Made by a program: the position numbers and the translations under genes. This document shows, piece by piece, positions 51,356 to 59,876 of a stretch of DNA of 64,000 nt (position 1 is its first letter; each line of letters begins with the position of its first letter). The notes under the pieces were generated by a model that worked only from the letters and a program-made list of their open reading frames with translations, was not told where the DNA came from and searched no databases. The stretch comes from Lyngbya sp. HA4199-MV5 (lineage in GTDB: Bacteria > Cyanobacteriota > Cyanobacteriia > Leptolyngbyales > Leptolyngbyaceae), in the NCBI GenBank assembly GCA_019359375.1, contig JAHHHL010000008.1:120751-184750 (forward strand), written 5' to 3'.

Positions 51356-51498
51356 GAGTTGAATAAAGAAAATGTCCTCTACCTTTGGGCAAGTTTCTTC
51401 ACTCTAACTAAAATCATTGTGTAGGAGTAAACAGCTCGCGGCAATTTAGTCGTTAGGATCGCGGATTAAATAAGATCGAACATTTAAGGCTTCTGGAG

Positions 51499-51518
51499 GG
51501 GCGAACGGCCGTTCGCCC
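51499..51518. repeat. 20-bp perfect palindrome GGGCGAACGGCCGTTCGCCC
   Basis: GGGCGAACGGCCGTTCGCCC is its own reverse complement. This word is known as a short dispersed repeat in many cyanobacterial genomes. It lies in the intergenic region before the glycosyltransferase gene. Confidence 0.8.
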
Positions 51519-51636
51519 GTACAAGAGAGTAGCGAAGTGATTTAATTCTCATTCCTTAGGTTTGCACCTGCTTCGGCTGTCCCCACGTCGCAGGCTAGAG
51601 TAGATTCAGATTTCATTGTTGGGGTATGGCACTCTC

Positions 51637-52800
51637 ATGGCATCGATTTCTCAACCCAAGCCACTGCTATCTCTGTGCATGATCGTCAAGAATGAGAGTG
51701 CGCACCTGGCTCGTTGCTTATCGAGTGCCCAGCCTTACGTAGACGAGATTGTGGTGGTCGATACGGGGTCGCAAGATGATACGGTGGCGATCGCCCATCG
51801 CTATGGCGCAAAACTCTTCCACTTTGACTGGTGTGACGACTTTGCCGCCGCCCGCAATTTTTCGCTTGAACAAGTCACTGGCGCGTGGATACTCATTCTG
51901 GATGCCGATGAAACGCTGGTGGTGGAAACAGATACCTTGCAGCAAGATATCGTGCAGCAAAGGTTGGCAGCATCACCACCAGAAGTTATGGGGTACGCAC
52001 TCACCCGTACAGAAATTGCGCTGCTAGAAGGGGATCTCAGCGGTGGGGTTCACATGCGGCTGTTTCGCCACGATCCCCACTTGCGGTATGTCGGGCGCTA
52101 TCATGAGCAACTGCATCACCAGGACGGCAAACCGCTGACGATCGATCTGTTCCGTGAGCTTAAAATTTTGCATTATGGGAACAGTGACGAGCAGGCGGTG
52201 CTCAAGAAAACGATCGAGCGCGACATTCCCTTGCTGGAAAAAATGCAGCAGGAGCAAGGCTTAAATCTCTGGCTGTTGGATTGTCTGGCACGAAACTACA
52301 TCCGCACGAAGCAAGCAGACCGTGCCCAAGAGTGCTATGCCGAAGCGTTCGATCGCCTCTTGCCAAACCTCCTCAGCGGTGAACAACCCAGGGAGTTTTT
52401 CTGGGTGCCCACGCTGGTCTGCGAACTGGGATGGCGATCGCTCGATGCCGAAGACCTGGAAACCACGCGCCTTCTGGTGCAACGCGGGCTGGAATGGTGT
52501 TCTCATCACGCCCCGCTCAATAATCTTGCGGGCGAAGTCTTGCTGATGCTGGGCTTTCCACTCGGCGCGATCACCTATTTTGAAACGTCCCTTCGCCTCG
52601 GACAGGAGGGCAGCTACGATCAAACCGATCCTTGCCCCAAAAGCGCGATTACCACTGATCCTGCCTGCGGTCTTGGTCGCGCCTACCAACAACTCGGTCA
52701 ACTAGAACAGGCGATCGCTTGTTTTGAACTGGCACTGTCGTTCGATGCGGATTGTGCGATCGCGCAACAGCATTTGGAAAGGGTGAGGAGTGAGGAGTGA
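51637..52800 (+). CDS. Family 2 glycosyltransferase with C-terminal TPR-like helices
   Basis: A 387-residue protein. LSLCMIVKNESAHLARCL (about 12-29), EIVVVDTGSQDDTVAIA and ILDADETLVVETD, with the DxD-type acidic motif near 90, are GT2-like; GRYHEQLH follows near 155. The second half (~215-375) is helical with TPR-like ends (RAYQQLGQLEQAIACFELAL). This two-part design is common in glycosyltransferases of unknown acceptor. ATG at 51637 is chosen. The last residues RVRSEE and the TGA are encoded by the repeat GTGAGGAGTGAGGAGTGAGG. Confidence 0.85.
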   Translation: MASISQPKPLLSLCMIVKNESAHLARCLSSAQPYVDEIVVVDTGSQDDTVAIAHRYGAKLFHFDWCDDFAAARNFSLEQVTGAWILILDADETLVVETDTLQQDIVQQRLAASPPEVMGYALTRTEIALLEGDLSGGVHMRLFRHDPHLRYVGRYHEQLHHQDGKPLTIDLFRELKILHYGNSDEQAVLKKTIERDIPLLEKMQQEQGLNLWLLDCLARNYIRTKQADRAQECYAEAFDRLLPNLLSGEQPREFFWVPTLVCELGWRSLDAEDLETTRLLVQRGLEWCSHHAPLNNLAGEVLLMLGFPLGAITYFETSLRLGQEGSYDQTDPCPKSAITTDPACGLGRAYQQLGQLEQAIACFELALSFDADCAIAQQHLERVRSEE

Positions 52801-52835
52801 GGAGTGAGGAGTGAGGGGTAAGAAAGCTTTGGGTT

Positions 52836-52966
52836 TTAGGGCGCGTCATCAATTGGCTCCAAAACCTTGCGGTATCAGCCTGATCGCGCCCGCCCCAACA
52901 CATGAGGCTAGGGGCTGGAACCCTTGCTACAAGCAATGTGTAGTTGTAATTGATGACAGCCCCTAG
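52836..52966 (-). mobile_element. MITE-like element, copy 4 (inverted)
   Basis: TTAGGGCGCGTCATCAATTG at the left and GATGACAGCCCCTAG at the right, 131 bp. It is nearly identical to copy 2, with differences at a few positions. Confidence 0.85.
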
Positions 52967-53306
52967 TGAGAAGACGATTGATTCAACTAAATTACGCAAT
53001 ACTCTATCTTCTAAAGGTATTAACGTTCAGTTGTTGAGCGCTTTACGCTTGACCAAACGTACTATTTGAGCCATCCAGGAGAGAAGCGTCGGTCTAAATG
53101 TCAATCACTCGATAGAGATAAAAACTGGCTTTCTTAACTAAAACCTCTTGGTGATTTAGTGACGGTAAAAACAAAGCTATGGTGTGGGGAATATTTTTGC
53201 AAACTTGCAGCACAACCAGGCTGAAGCGAAAAACAAGCTTAAGTAACGCAAAAGCTGAGTGCGATCGAAGCATACTGGTACGACTGCCAACTAAAGGAGA
53301 AATAGC
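52967..53306. other. Intergenic region before the FKBP gene
   Basis: No gene supported over 340 bp. The last bases before the next ATG (ACTAAAGGAGAAATAGC) contain an AGGAG ribosome site. Codon-like frames on the minus strand are short and of low quality. Confidence 0.5.
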
Positions 53307-53735
53307 ATGGCACAAGCAAAAGCTGGTGATACGGTCAAAGTTCACTACATCGGTAAACTCGACGATGGCACTGTGTTCGACTCATCCGAAAACCGGGAAC
53401 CGCTAGAGTTTACGCTTGGTTCGGGCGGCATCATTCCTGGCTTTGAGCGAGCCGTGTTGGGGATGAGTCTTGGCGAATCAAAAACAGAAGTCATTCCCAC
53501 AGACGATGCCTATGGTCCGCATCTTGATGAGATGGTTGTGGTGGTTGATCGCCAGCAAATGCCCCCCGAAATTGAGCCTCAAGTTGGACAACAGCTTCAA
53601 CTTCAGCAACAGGATGGGCAAATTTTACCTGTTGTGATTACGGATGTTTCAGGTGCCTCTGTCACGCTAGATGCGAATCATCCCCTTGCAGGCGAAGAGT
53701 TAACGTTTGATATTGAGCTAGTCGAGATCGTTTAG
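53307..53735 (+). CDS. FKBP-type peptidyl-prolyl isomerase (SlyD-like)
   Basis: A 142-residue cis-trans prolyl isomerase. GDTVKVHYIGKLDDGTVFDS (about 7-26), PLEFTLGSGGIIPGFERAVL (about 32-51) and GMSLGESKTEVIP are FKBP motifs. DDAYGPHLDE and the following beta-rich flap (~70-120) form the IF chaperone domain typical of SlyD, and the end HPLAGEELTFDIELVEI returns to the FKBP core. No C-terminal His-rich metal tail is present. AGGAG precedes the ATG. Confidence 0.93.
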   Translation: MAQAKAGDTVKVHYIGKLDDGTVFDSSENREPLEFTLGSGGIIPGFERAVLGMSLGESKTEVIPTDDAYGPHLDEMVVVVDRQQMPPEIEPQVGQQLQLQQQDGQILPVVITDVSGASVTLDANHPLAGEELTFDIELVEIV

Positions 53736-53780
53736 GGGTTGAGACGTAAAACATGTGTCAGCTTGCGTCGGGAGGTTAAT

Positions 53781-53911
53781 CTAGGGGCTGTCATCAATTA
53801 ATACTACACATTGCTTGCAGCAAGGGTTCCAGCCCCTAGCCCGGTGTGTTGGGACGGGCGTGACACTGCTGATATTGCAAGGTTTCGGAGCTAATTGATG
53901 ACATGCCCTAG
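53781..53911 (+). mobile_element. MITE-like element, copy 5
   Basis: CTAGGGGCTGTCATCAATTA at the left and GACATGCCCTAG at the right, 131 bp. It matches copy 1 in orientation and lies between the convergent FKBP and cobA-hemD genes. Confidence 0.85.
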
Positions 53912-53927
53912 CCTTCCGACACCCAGT

Positions 53928-55574
53928 CTATGCTTCAAGTTGGGGCGATGTCTGGTGAAGAGGCTTTGATGCAAGCCATTGCTCGATCGCCTGCACCAGT
54001 CCCTCTAGGGTGTATTCCTCGGCTTCGGCATCTACTCTGCCCAGCAAGTTAGCGCACGCTTTAGTTGTCTGTGGACCGATCGATGCAATACAAACCCCTT
54101 CCAGCCAAGCTTGCCAGGTTGCATCAGGCTGAGACTGTTCTAAAAGTTGACAAAAATGTTTGACGGTTTTGGCACTCGCAAACGTAATCACGTTCACTGT
54201 GCGGGCTTGTAGTGCTGCCAGGGCAACTGGGTCGATCGTCGTTGGGCAAAGCGACTGATAGGCAGGCACTTCGGTTACATCTGCGCCACGACTGGTAAAA
54301 TCCTTGACCAGCACATCTCGACCGCCGCTTTCAACCCTGGGGAAGAGAATGCTGGCTCCACTCAAGGACGCTGGGAAATGGGCGGCTAGCGAATCCGCCA
54401 CAAATTCTGGCGGTACAAAATCGGGTTTCAAGCCGCGCTGCTCCAGTTTTTGCGCCGTTTTATCGCCAACGACAGCAATTTTGATGCCTGCCAGGGCGCG
54501 AAGATCGCGGATTTGCGTTGCCAGACGCTCAAAAAAGTAATCAACACTGTTGGCAGAGGTCAACAGCAACCAATCGAACTCTGACAGACGCGTGAGAGCA
54601 TCATCCAGCGCCTGCCAGCTTGAGGGTGGCACGATTTCGAGGGCAGGCATTTCTATCACCGTGGCACCATCGCGCTTGAGGCGATCGCTCAATTGGCTCG
54701 ATTGGGTTGCCGATCGCGTGACAAGGATGGTTTGACCAGCAAACGGCAGCGTGGTCTCTGTGGTTAAGTCTGAGGCGGTTGAGTCTGAGGCTGGGTCTAA
54801 AGTTGAGTCTGGAGTTGAGGTGGTAAGCACAGTCGAAAACAGTGAGGAACAGGGTTGAAAATAAGCACGTAGCCCGACAACTTCGCCAATGATCATCACG
54901 CAAGGAGAGAGCGCTTCGGTCGCCGTTTCTGCCAAAATTGTGGACAGCGTGCCTTCCCAGATTTGCTGTTGGGGTCGGCTTGCCCAGCGAACGATCGCGA
55001 TCGGCGTTTGCGGCGATCGACCATGCTCTTGCAGACGACGCAAAATTTTGGCGAGGTGTTGTCCACCCATTAAAATCACCAGGGTGTCCATTTGCGCCAG
55101 TGTTTGCCAGTTTAACCCATCTGGATCATGACCGCTGATGACGGTAAAACATCGACTCAAAACTGGATCGGTGAGGGGAATGCCAGCCAGTAACGGAGCT
55201 ACTAGCGCGGAAGAGAGTCCAGGCACCACTTCAAAGGCACAGTTGGCGGCGGTTAAGGCTTCAATTTCAGACTGACACCGACCAAAGATAAATGGATCGC
55301 CACTTTTAAGTCTGACCACCTGCTGCCCTTGCAAACAGTGCTGCACCAATAGCGTATTAATTTCTGCCTGGGGCATACTAGGTGCACCGCCTCGTTTACC
55401 CACATTGAGCTTTAAGCAGGTTTCTGGCACGAGTTGTAGCAGGTCACTGTCTACCAGTGCGTCATGCACCAGGACTTTGGCTTCTGCCAGCAGTTGGTGT
55501 GCCCGCAGTGTGAGGTACGCGGCATGACCGGGACCTGATCCAACAAGATAAACCGTTCCAATTAAGTTAGCCAT
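53928..55574 (-). CDS. cobA-hemD: Fused uroporphyrinogen-III methyltransferase/uroporphyrinogen-III synthase
   Basis: A 548-residue fusion. The first ~245 residues are CobA/SUMT (VYLVGSGPGHAAYLTLRAHQ, VVRLKSGDPFIFGR, VVPGLSSALVAPLLAGIPLT, ILMGGQHLAKI), making precorrin-2 toward sirohaem and B12. A Ser/Thr/Asp-rich linker (~245-280) joins it to HemD (~283-540: ILVTRSATQSSQLSDRL, WLLLTSANSVDYFFERL, FASAKTVKHFC), which makes uroporphyrinogen III for haem and chlorophyll. The fusion puts the branch-point substrate and its first methylation on one polypeptide. Confidence 0.95.
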   Translation of the reverse strand: MANLIGTVYLVGSGPGHAAYLTLRAHQLLAEAKVLVHDALVDSDLLQLVPETCLKLNVGKRGGAPSMPQAEINTLLVQHCLQGQQVVRLKSGDPFIFGRCQSEIEALTAANCAFEVVPGLSSALVAPLLAGIPLTDPVLSRCFTVISGHDPDGLNWQTLAQMDTLVILMGGQHLAKILRRLQEHGRSPQTPIAIVRWASRPQQQIWEGTLSTILAETATEALSPCVMIIGEVVGLRAYFQPCSSLFSTVLTTSTPDSTLDPASDSTASDLTTETTLPFAGQTILVTRSATQSSQLSDRLKRDGATVIEMPALEIVPPSSWQALDDALTRLSEFDWLLLTSANSVDYFFERLATQIRDLRALAGIKIAVVGDKTAQKLEQRGLKPDFVPPEFVADSLAAHFPASLSGASILFPRVESGGRDVLVKDFTSRGADVTEVPAYQSLCPTTIDPVALAALQARTVNVITFASAKTVKHFCQLLEQSQPDATWQAWLEGVCIASIGPQTTKACANLLGRVDAEAEEYTLEGLVQAIEQWLASKPLHQTSPQLEA

Positions 55575-55740
55575 GCGTCATGACGATAGCAGCCAGCGAT
55601 CGATAAACGTTTGTCTTCCAAAAAAGCGAAAAACTACTTAAGCAATTTGGCGGGTGGTCAGCTAGTGTGGATTACATTCTGCACAATCCTGCGTGACGTT
55701 GCCCGATCGGTAGCCTCCTTTAAAATTGACGAATCTTAAA

Positions 55741-56442
55741 ATGACTACAGCCCGTAAGCCCGTCCTTAATCCTGGTCTTGGTGCCGCAATTTTTATAACG
55801 GCAGCGGCTATCAGCGCTGTGACGTTACATTTTAAGCCATCATTGGTCAGCGGTTTGCAGGCATTACGCACAGCAAAACCGTCTCATACCGTTTGCAATA
55901 CCATCGCCACCGATCCATCGCCACCGCTCAATGTTCGCTCTAGCCCAGTTGTTGCACCGGATAACGTCGTGGGCACTGTGCGGAATGGGACTCGATTATC
56001 GGTGGTCGATCGCAACGAAGGCTGGTTACGGATCAACCAACCGCTAGAGGGCTGGGTCTACCAAGACCTGACGGTGACAAGCTGTATTCCAACCACTGCA
56101 CAGGCTGATGCTAACACGCCTGTTATGCAGGATAACGGCATGAGTATTTTGGCAGAAGCAACGGAACGGTATCAGGCAGGCGATCTCAATGCCGCGATCG
56201 CCTTGGCACAAACGATTCCCACCAACAGCGCCGCCTCTCAAGCCGCTAAAGGTGCCATCAACCAATGGCAGCGCGACTGGAAAACCGCTGAGGCAACGTT
56301 TGCAGAGATGCAGACCGCGATCGCGCAGAAGCGATGGCAAGATGTGCTGCTCAAAGTACAAACTTTTCCAGACAATCGGTTTTGGCGAACAAAGCTAGCG
56401 CCGATCGTGACAGTGGCGATTCAGCAGCAAAATGGGCGGTGA
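55741..56442 (+). CDS. Membrane-anchored SH3b-domain protein
   Basis: A 233-residue protein with one N-terminal hydrophobic segment (AAIFITAAAISAVTL), so exported and anchored. NVRSSPVVAPDNVVGTVRNG (about 62-81) and WLRINQPLEGWVYQDLT (about 96-112) form a bacterial SH3 domain, often cell-wall binding. The rest is helical with Ala-rich repeats. ATG at 55741 is chosen over TTG at 55726. Function unknown. Confidence 0.75.
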   Translation: MTTARKPVLNPGLGAAIFITAAAISAVTLHFKPSLVSGLQALRTAKPSHTVCNTIATDPSPPLNVRSSPVVAPDNVVGTVRNGTRLSVVDRNEGWLRINQPLEGWVYQDLTVTSCIPTTAQADANTPVMQDNGMSILAEATERYQAGDLNAAIALAQTIPTNSAASQAAKGAINQWQRDWKTAEATFAEMQTAIAQKRWQDVLLKVQTFPDNRFWRTKLAPIVTVAIQQQNGR

Positions 56443-56710
56443 GAGAAGGCAGAAGAAGTTGTTGGTTTTTAGTTTTTAGTTGTTGGTTGTAAAGACCTTT
56501 GAGCGTACAAGAAAGGCAGAAGGCAGAAGGCAGAAGGCAGAAGGCAGAAGAAGTTGTTAGTTTTTGGTTTTATAGCCTTTTGGGCATTCAAGAAAAGTTT
56601 TTAGAAGGAGTCAAGAACGGCTCATACACTAACAACCTTTCTGGTATGCCCAAAGGGCTTTACAACCAACAACCAACAACTGGTTTAGCTCAAAACTCCC
56701 CGTCTGACTG
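56443..56710. repeat. Intergenic repeat cluster including a ~133-bp dispersed element
   Basis: GGCAGAAGGCAGAAGGCAG blocks at 56515-56550 are followed by an element spanning about 56555-56688 that contains ATAGCCTTTTGGGCATTC, GAAGGAGTCAAGAACGGC and ACAACCTTTCTGGTATGCCC. Its reverse complement lies at 60887-61020. Confidence 0.8.
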
Positions 56711-57283
56711 CTACTCATTCACCGATCGCAGCACACGGCAGGGATTGCCTACGGCAACAACATTTGCGGGGATATCTTTGGTGACGACGCTGCCAGCGCC
56801 AATGGTTGTGTTATCGCCGATCGTCACGCCGGGGCAAATGATGACTCCGCCGCCAATCCAGACGTTGTTGCCAATGCGAATCGGTGCGGCTAACTCGCGT
56901 CCCGTCAAGCGCACGGTGGGGTTGGTGGGATGATACGCGGCGTAGATTTGGACATAGGGAGCGCAAAGGACATCATTGCCAATGTGTACCTTGTTGCAGT
57001 CGAGAATCACGCCCCCGTAGTTCATATAGAAGCGATCGCCGATCGTAATATGGCTACCGTAGTCGCAATGAAAGGGTGGCACGATCTGGGGTTTCTTGCC
57101 GATCGCACCAAACAGCGCTTGTAGGGTCTGGAGTCGCTTATCCCCTTCGGTTTCGGTTGTCTGGTTGTAGAGCCGCAAAAGCCGCAATGCCCGCTGACTT
57201 TCCGCCTGTAACTCAGCATCACTGGCAAGATAAAGTTCGCCAGCTAGCATCTTTTGCTTTTCGGTTTTTGATGGGTCGCTCAT
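56711..57283 (-). CDS. Hexapeptide-repeat sugar O-acetyltransferase (Maa/NodL-like)
   Basis: A 190-residue left-handed beta-helix acyltransferase. EKQKMLAGELYLASDAEL (about 8-25) is the family's N-terminal block. Hexapeptide-repeat strands follow: GDRFYMNYGGVILDCNKV, APYVQIYAAYHPTNP with the catalytic His near 122, PIRIGNNVWIGGGVIICPGV and GAGSVVTKDIPANVVAVGNP. It acetylates sugars such as maltose or galactosides using acetyl-CoA. ATG at 57283 is chosen over the upstream frame start. Confidence 0.9.
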   Translation of the reverse strand: MSDPSKTEKQKMLAGELYLASDAELQAESQRALRLLRLYNQTTETEGDKRLQTLQALFGAIGKKPQIVPPFHCDYGSHITIGDRFYMNYGGVILDCNKVHIGNDVLCAPYVQIYAAYHPTNPTVRLTGRELAAPIRIGNNVWIGGGVIICPGVTIGDNTTIGAGSVVTKDIPANVVAVGNPCRVLRSVNE

Positions 57284-57340
57284 GGTGATTTGGCAGTGAT
57301 GGTGATCGCTCAATTGCTCAGGACGTTGGCGATCGCTGTT

Positions 57341-57634
57341 TTACTGAGAGACTTCCTGAATCAGTACATACGGTTGCACGATAAGCGCGTTGAAGCGCAT
57401 TGACTGGTTCTGGTTCCAGTCCGACAGTTGAGCTGGAAAGGGCTTATGGATCAGGTTTTCCTCAATCCAGGGTTGAACTCGCGCTGTATCGTCGTTGGCG
57501 ATCGCCAACGCCACATCCACCACATCCAGCCCCGACTCCACCACAATGAGCGAATCCCGACGGGCATGAGGAGCAAGCCAGTCCCATTCTGCCTCCGCCA
57601 ACGCTTCTGCCAATGCTGTTCTTAAATCGCTCAT
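57341..57634 (-). CDS. DUF2288 family protein
   Basis: A 97-residue protein: EWDWLAPHARRDSLIVVESGL (first 20 shown here as a family block near 16-36) and VDVALAIANDD, ending FNALIVQPYVLIQ. This length and block order match the small bacterial DUF2288 family. Function unknown. It lies upstream of the acetyltransferase on the same strand after 57 bp. Confidence 0.8.
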   Translation of the reverse strand: MSDLRTALAEALAEAEWDWLAPHARRDSLIVVESGLDVVDVALAIANDDTARVQPWIEENLIHKPFPAQLSDWNQNQSMRFNALIVQPYVLIQEVSQ

Positions 57635-57659
57635 GTAGCAATCCTTTTTGCTGTGTGGT

Positions 57660-57806
57660 TTAGTAGCTATCAGCCATCAGCGGTCAGCCTGAGAGTTGAA
57701 AGTTTTGAGTAGCGCTTTGCGCCGACAAGCTAGAGAGTTTTGAGTTCAGCTTTTTACCCTTTACCCCTTCCCCTTTACCCTTTACCCCTTCCCCTCTCCT
57801 GCCTCT
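57660..57806. repeat. Intergenic modular repeat
   Basis: TAGCTATCAGCCATCAGCGG, GTTGAAAGTTTTGAGTAGCG and TTTTACCCTTTACCCCTTCC, with an extra CGCTTTGCGCCGACAAGC module. Member of the window-wide family. Confidence 0.65.
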
Positions 57807-58445
57807 CTAGCGTCCCAAATCATGCATCGCATTAATCGCATTGGCACATTGCCGCGTCACGGCTTCTAGCGTTTCGCGATCGCTCGTTTTTGGCGGCGCA
57901 ATCACCTCACCAATACGGATCGTTAAAGGCACTGAACGAGGAGTCGCAGAACCTTTACGGCTAATGGCATGAGTGCCCCACAGACTGACGGGCAGTAACG
58001 GCGCTTGCGTTTTAGCGGCGAGCCATGCTGCACCCAGCTTGGGATCGGTCACTCTGCCGTCTGGGGTGCGGGTGCCTGTGAGGAAGACTCCTGCTGCCCA
58101 GTTTCGCTCCAGAAAGCTCATTGCGGCACGAAGAGCACTGCGATCGGGCGACCCTCGCTTGACCGGGTAGGCACCGTAGAGGGCGATCGCCTGCTTCAGC
58201 ACAGGCACCTGAAACAGCTCCTCTTTTGCCATATATGCCACCGGGCGACCCACACAGCTAGATAGCAGCGGCGGATCAAAATCGCTGGCATGATTGCTCA
58301 CCACCACCAGCGGCCCTTCCTGCGGCACCTGCTCCGCTCCATAAATGCGTCCTCGAAAATAAAGATGCAGCCCCGGACTCACCACTGACCATTTGAACAG
58401 GTGGTAGAGCAATAAACTGGCAAATGGTTCACGACTTCTCGGCAT
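57807..58445 (-). CDS. 1-acyl-sn-glycerol-3-phosphate acyltransferase-like (PlsC family)
   Basis: A 212-residue membrane-associated acyltransferase. NHASDFDPPLL (about 51-61) has the HX4D motif, YMAKEELFQVP block II, and VFLTGTRTPDG (about 118-128) block III. Block III normally reads PEGTR: Glu is replaced by Thr here. LLPVSLWGTH near 151 is block IV. It would acylate lysophosphatidate in phospholipid synthesis, but the block III change could alter specificity. The gene stands alone near a repeat. Confidence 0.8.
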   Translation of the reverse strand: MPRSREPFASLLLYHLFKWSVVSPGLHLYFRGRIYGAEQVPQEGPLVVVSNHASDFDPPLLSSCVGRPVAYMAKEELFQVPVLKQAIALYGAYPVKRGSPDRSALRAAMSFLERNWAAGVFLTGTRTPDGRVTDPKLGAAWLAAKTQAPLLPVSLWGTHAISRKGSATPRSVPLTIRIGEVIAPPKTSDRETLEAVTRQCANAINAMHDLGR

Positions 58446-58514
58446 AATAATTTGTTAGACCGCCTTGGTTCAGGATTATGCCATAGTATTTGATCACTAT
58501 TAGGAAAGTAGCCT

Positions 58515-58955
58515 ATGGTAAGTTCAGATGAGATAAATTCTTTTGTGAAAGCAGCCTATGACTGCAATTTTCATTTGATGCAGCAGTTTATTGATGTAGG
58601 TATAGATATCGATGCAGTCGGATCTTTTGGTACTGCCTTGTATGTTGCTATAAACAACGGAGATTCTGCTGATGTTGTTAATTATCTCCTTTCCCAAGGT
58701 GCTAATCCTAATGTTCCTTTTAACGGTATCTATCCTATTCATCTCTCCATAGATATTGAACGAGATATCGTTAACAATACAGGTAGATATCCTGAACCAA
58801 TTGCTTTTATCACCTATGTCTTATTACTAGCTGGTGCTGATGTCAACGCTGTGGATGACAATGGCAGGACTCCTCTTTCGTGGGCGCGTATGGCAGGGCA
58901 TAAACAAGCAGCAGCTTTACTGGAAGCAAGAGGTGCGGTCGCTGAGAATCTGTGA
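58515..58955 (+). CDS. Ankyrin-repeat protein
   Basis: A 146-residue protein with about four ankyrin repeats: MQQFIDVGIDIDAVGSFGTA, YLLSQGANPNVPFNGIYPIH, LLLAGADVNAVDDNGRTPLS and ALLEARGAVA. Base composition is more AT-rich than neighbours. No signal peptide. Such small ankyrin proteins usually bind protein partners. The next two genes form a pair on the same strand. Confidence 0.8.
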   Translation: MVSSDEINSFVKAAYDCNFHLMQQFIDVGIDIDAVGSFGTALYVAINNGDSADVVNYLLSQGANPNVPFNGIYPIHLSIDIERDIVNNTGRYPEPIAFITYVLLLAGADVNAVDDNGRTPLSWARMAGHKQAAALLEARGAVAENL

Positions 58956-59003
58956 TCGTTGAGAGCTAAAATAAAGGGACTTAGTTGAAACGAGGTCAAG
59001 CTA

Positions 59004-59294
59004 ATGGCAGTTTCTCCAGAGGAAAGATTTCACCAACGACAACCCCGCTACAGCAAAGAGGAGTTTGCTCGACGTGGCGATGAGATTTATGAGTCTCAGG
59101 TACGATCGCAGGCTGAGGAAGGCAATTACGACAAGATTGTGGCGATCGACATCGAAACGGGAGCCTTTGAGATCGGTAAAAACAGCATAATCTCATCCGA
59201 CCTTTTGTTGACTCATCATCCCGATGCTCAAATTTGGTTTGTTCGTATTGGACATCGCGCCGTGCATCGGATCGGCTATTCCGAAATTGGTTGA
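59004..59294 (+). CDS. Hypothetical protein paired with an aspartic-protease-fold gene
   Basis: A 96-residue protein, charged N-terminal helix (PEERFHQRQPRYSKEEFA), then IVAIDIETGAFEIG and a short C-terminal domain with HPDAQIWFVRIGHRAVHRIG. The N-terminal and middle blocks occur in small cyanobacterial proteins that precede retropepsin-like genes. Its stop lies a few bases before the next start. Function unknown. Confidence 0.65.
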   Translation: MAVSPEERFHQRQPRYSKEEFARRGDEIYESQVRSQAEEGNYDKIVAIDIETGAFEIGKNSIISSDLLLTHHPDAQIWFVRIGHRAVHRIGYSEIG

Positions 59295-59299
59295 TCGAG

Positions 59300-59692
59300 A
59301 TGATGTCAGGGTACGTGAACGCAAATCGTGAAGCAATCATTCAGGTTGCGATCGTCGGTGCCAGTAAACAGTTGAAGAGTGTCAGAGCAATCATCGATAC
59401 AGGCTTTACAGGAGATTTAACCTTACCTAGAGATGTTATTGATAAACTGGGATTCACGTTAAGAGGATTTCAAAGAGTCATTCTAGGAGATGGTAGCGTT
59501 CAATATTTCGAGATGTTTGTCGGTGTTGTGGTTTGGGATGGACAGATGAGGGAGGCTGAAATCAATGCAGCAGAAACAGGTTCACTGGTTGGAGTGGGGT
59601 TGCTGGAAGATTATAAGCTAGAAGTAGAGGGACGACCAAACGGTGAAGTCAGAATTACCCCCCTGCCAGCATCTCTGTCAAACACAGTCTAA
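59300..59692 (+). CDS. Clan AA (retropepsin-like) aspartic protease-fold protein
   Basis: A 130-residue protein. RAIIDTGFTGDLTLP (about 31-45) carries the catalytic DTG motif with the following Gly-Asp-Leu. LGDGSVQYFEMFVGVVVWDG makes the flap strands, and GSLVGVGLLEDYKLEVE the C-terminal block. It would act as a homodimer. It directly follows the hypothetical gene (5-bp gap), and the pair probably works together, possibly as a two-gene module of unknown role. Confidence 0.8.
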   Translation: MMSGYVNANREAIIQVAIVGASKQLKSVRAIIDTGFTGDLTLPRDVIDKLGFTLRGFQRVILGDGSVQYFEMFVGVVVWDGQMREAEINAAETGSLVGVGLLEDYKLEVEGRPNGEVRITPLPASLSNTV

Positions 59693-59799
59693 CAATCCCT
59701 TTGTACACCGATCGTATAGAGACTTTTCGTGGAGTCCGAAAGATTACCAGCGGTGGGTGAACGGGGTCGCTATGACTGTTATCTGTAAAGCGTTTGTTT

Positions 59800-59876
59800 C
59801 TCACCACTAACAACCTTTCTTGAATGCCCTTTTCTGGATGACTGAACGGCTTTACGGGCTATACAACTAACAACTT
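59800..59876. repeat. Intergenic repeat fragment
   Basis: ACTAACAACCTTTCTTGAAT and GGCTTTACGGGCTATACAAC are part of the ~133-bp dispersed element family, reduced and rearranged, before the end of fabD. Confidence 0.5.
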
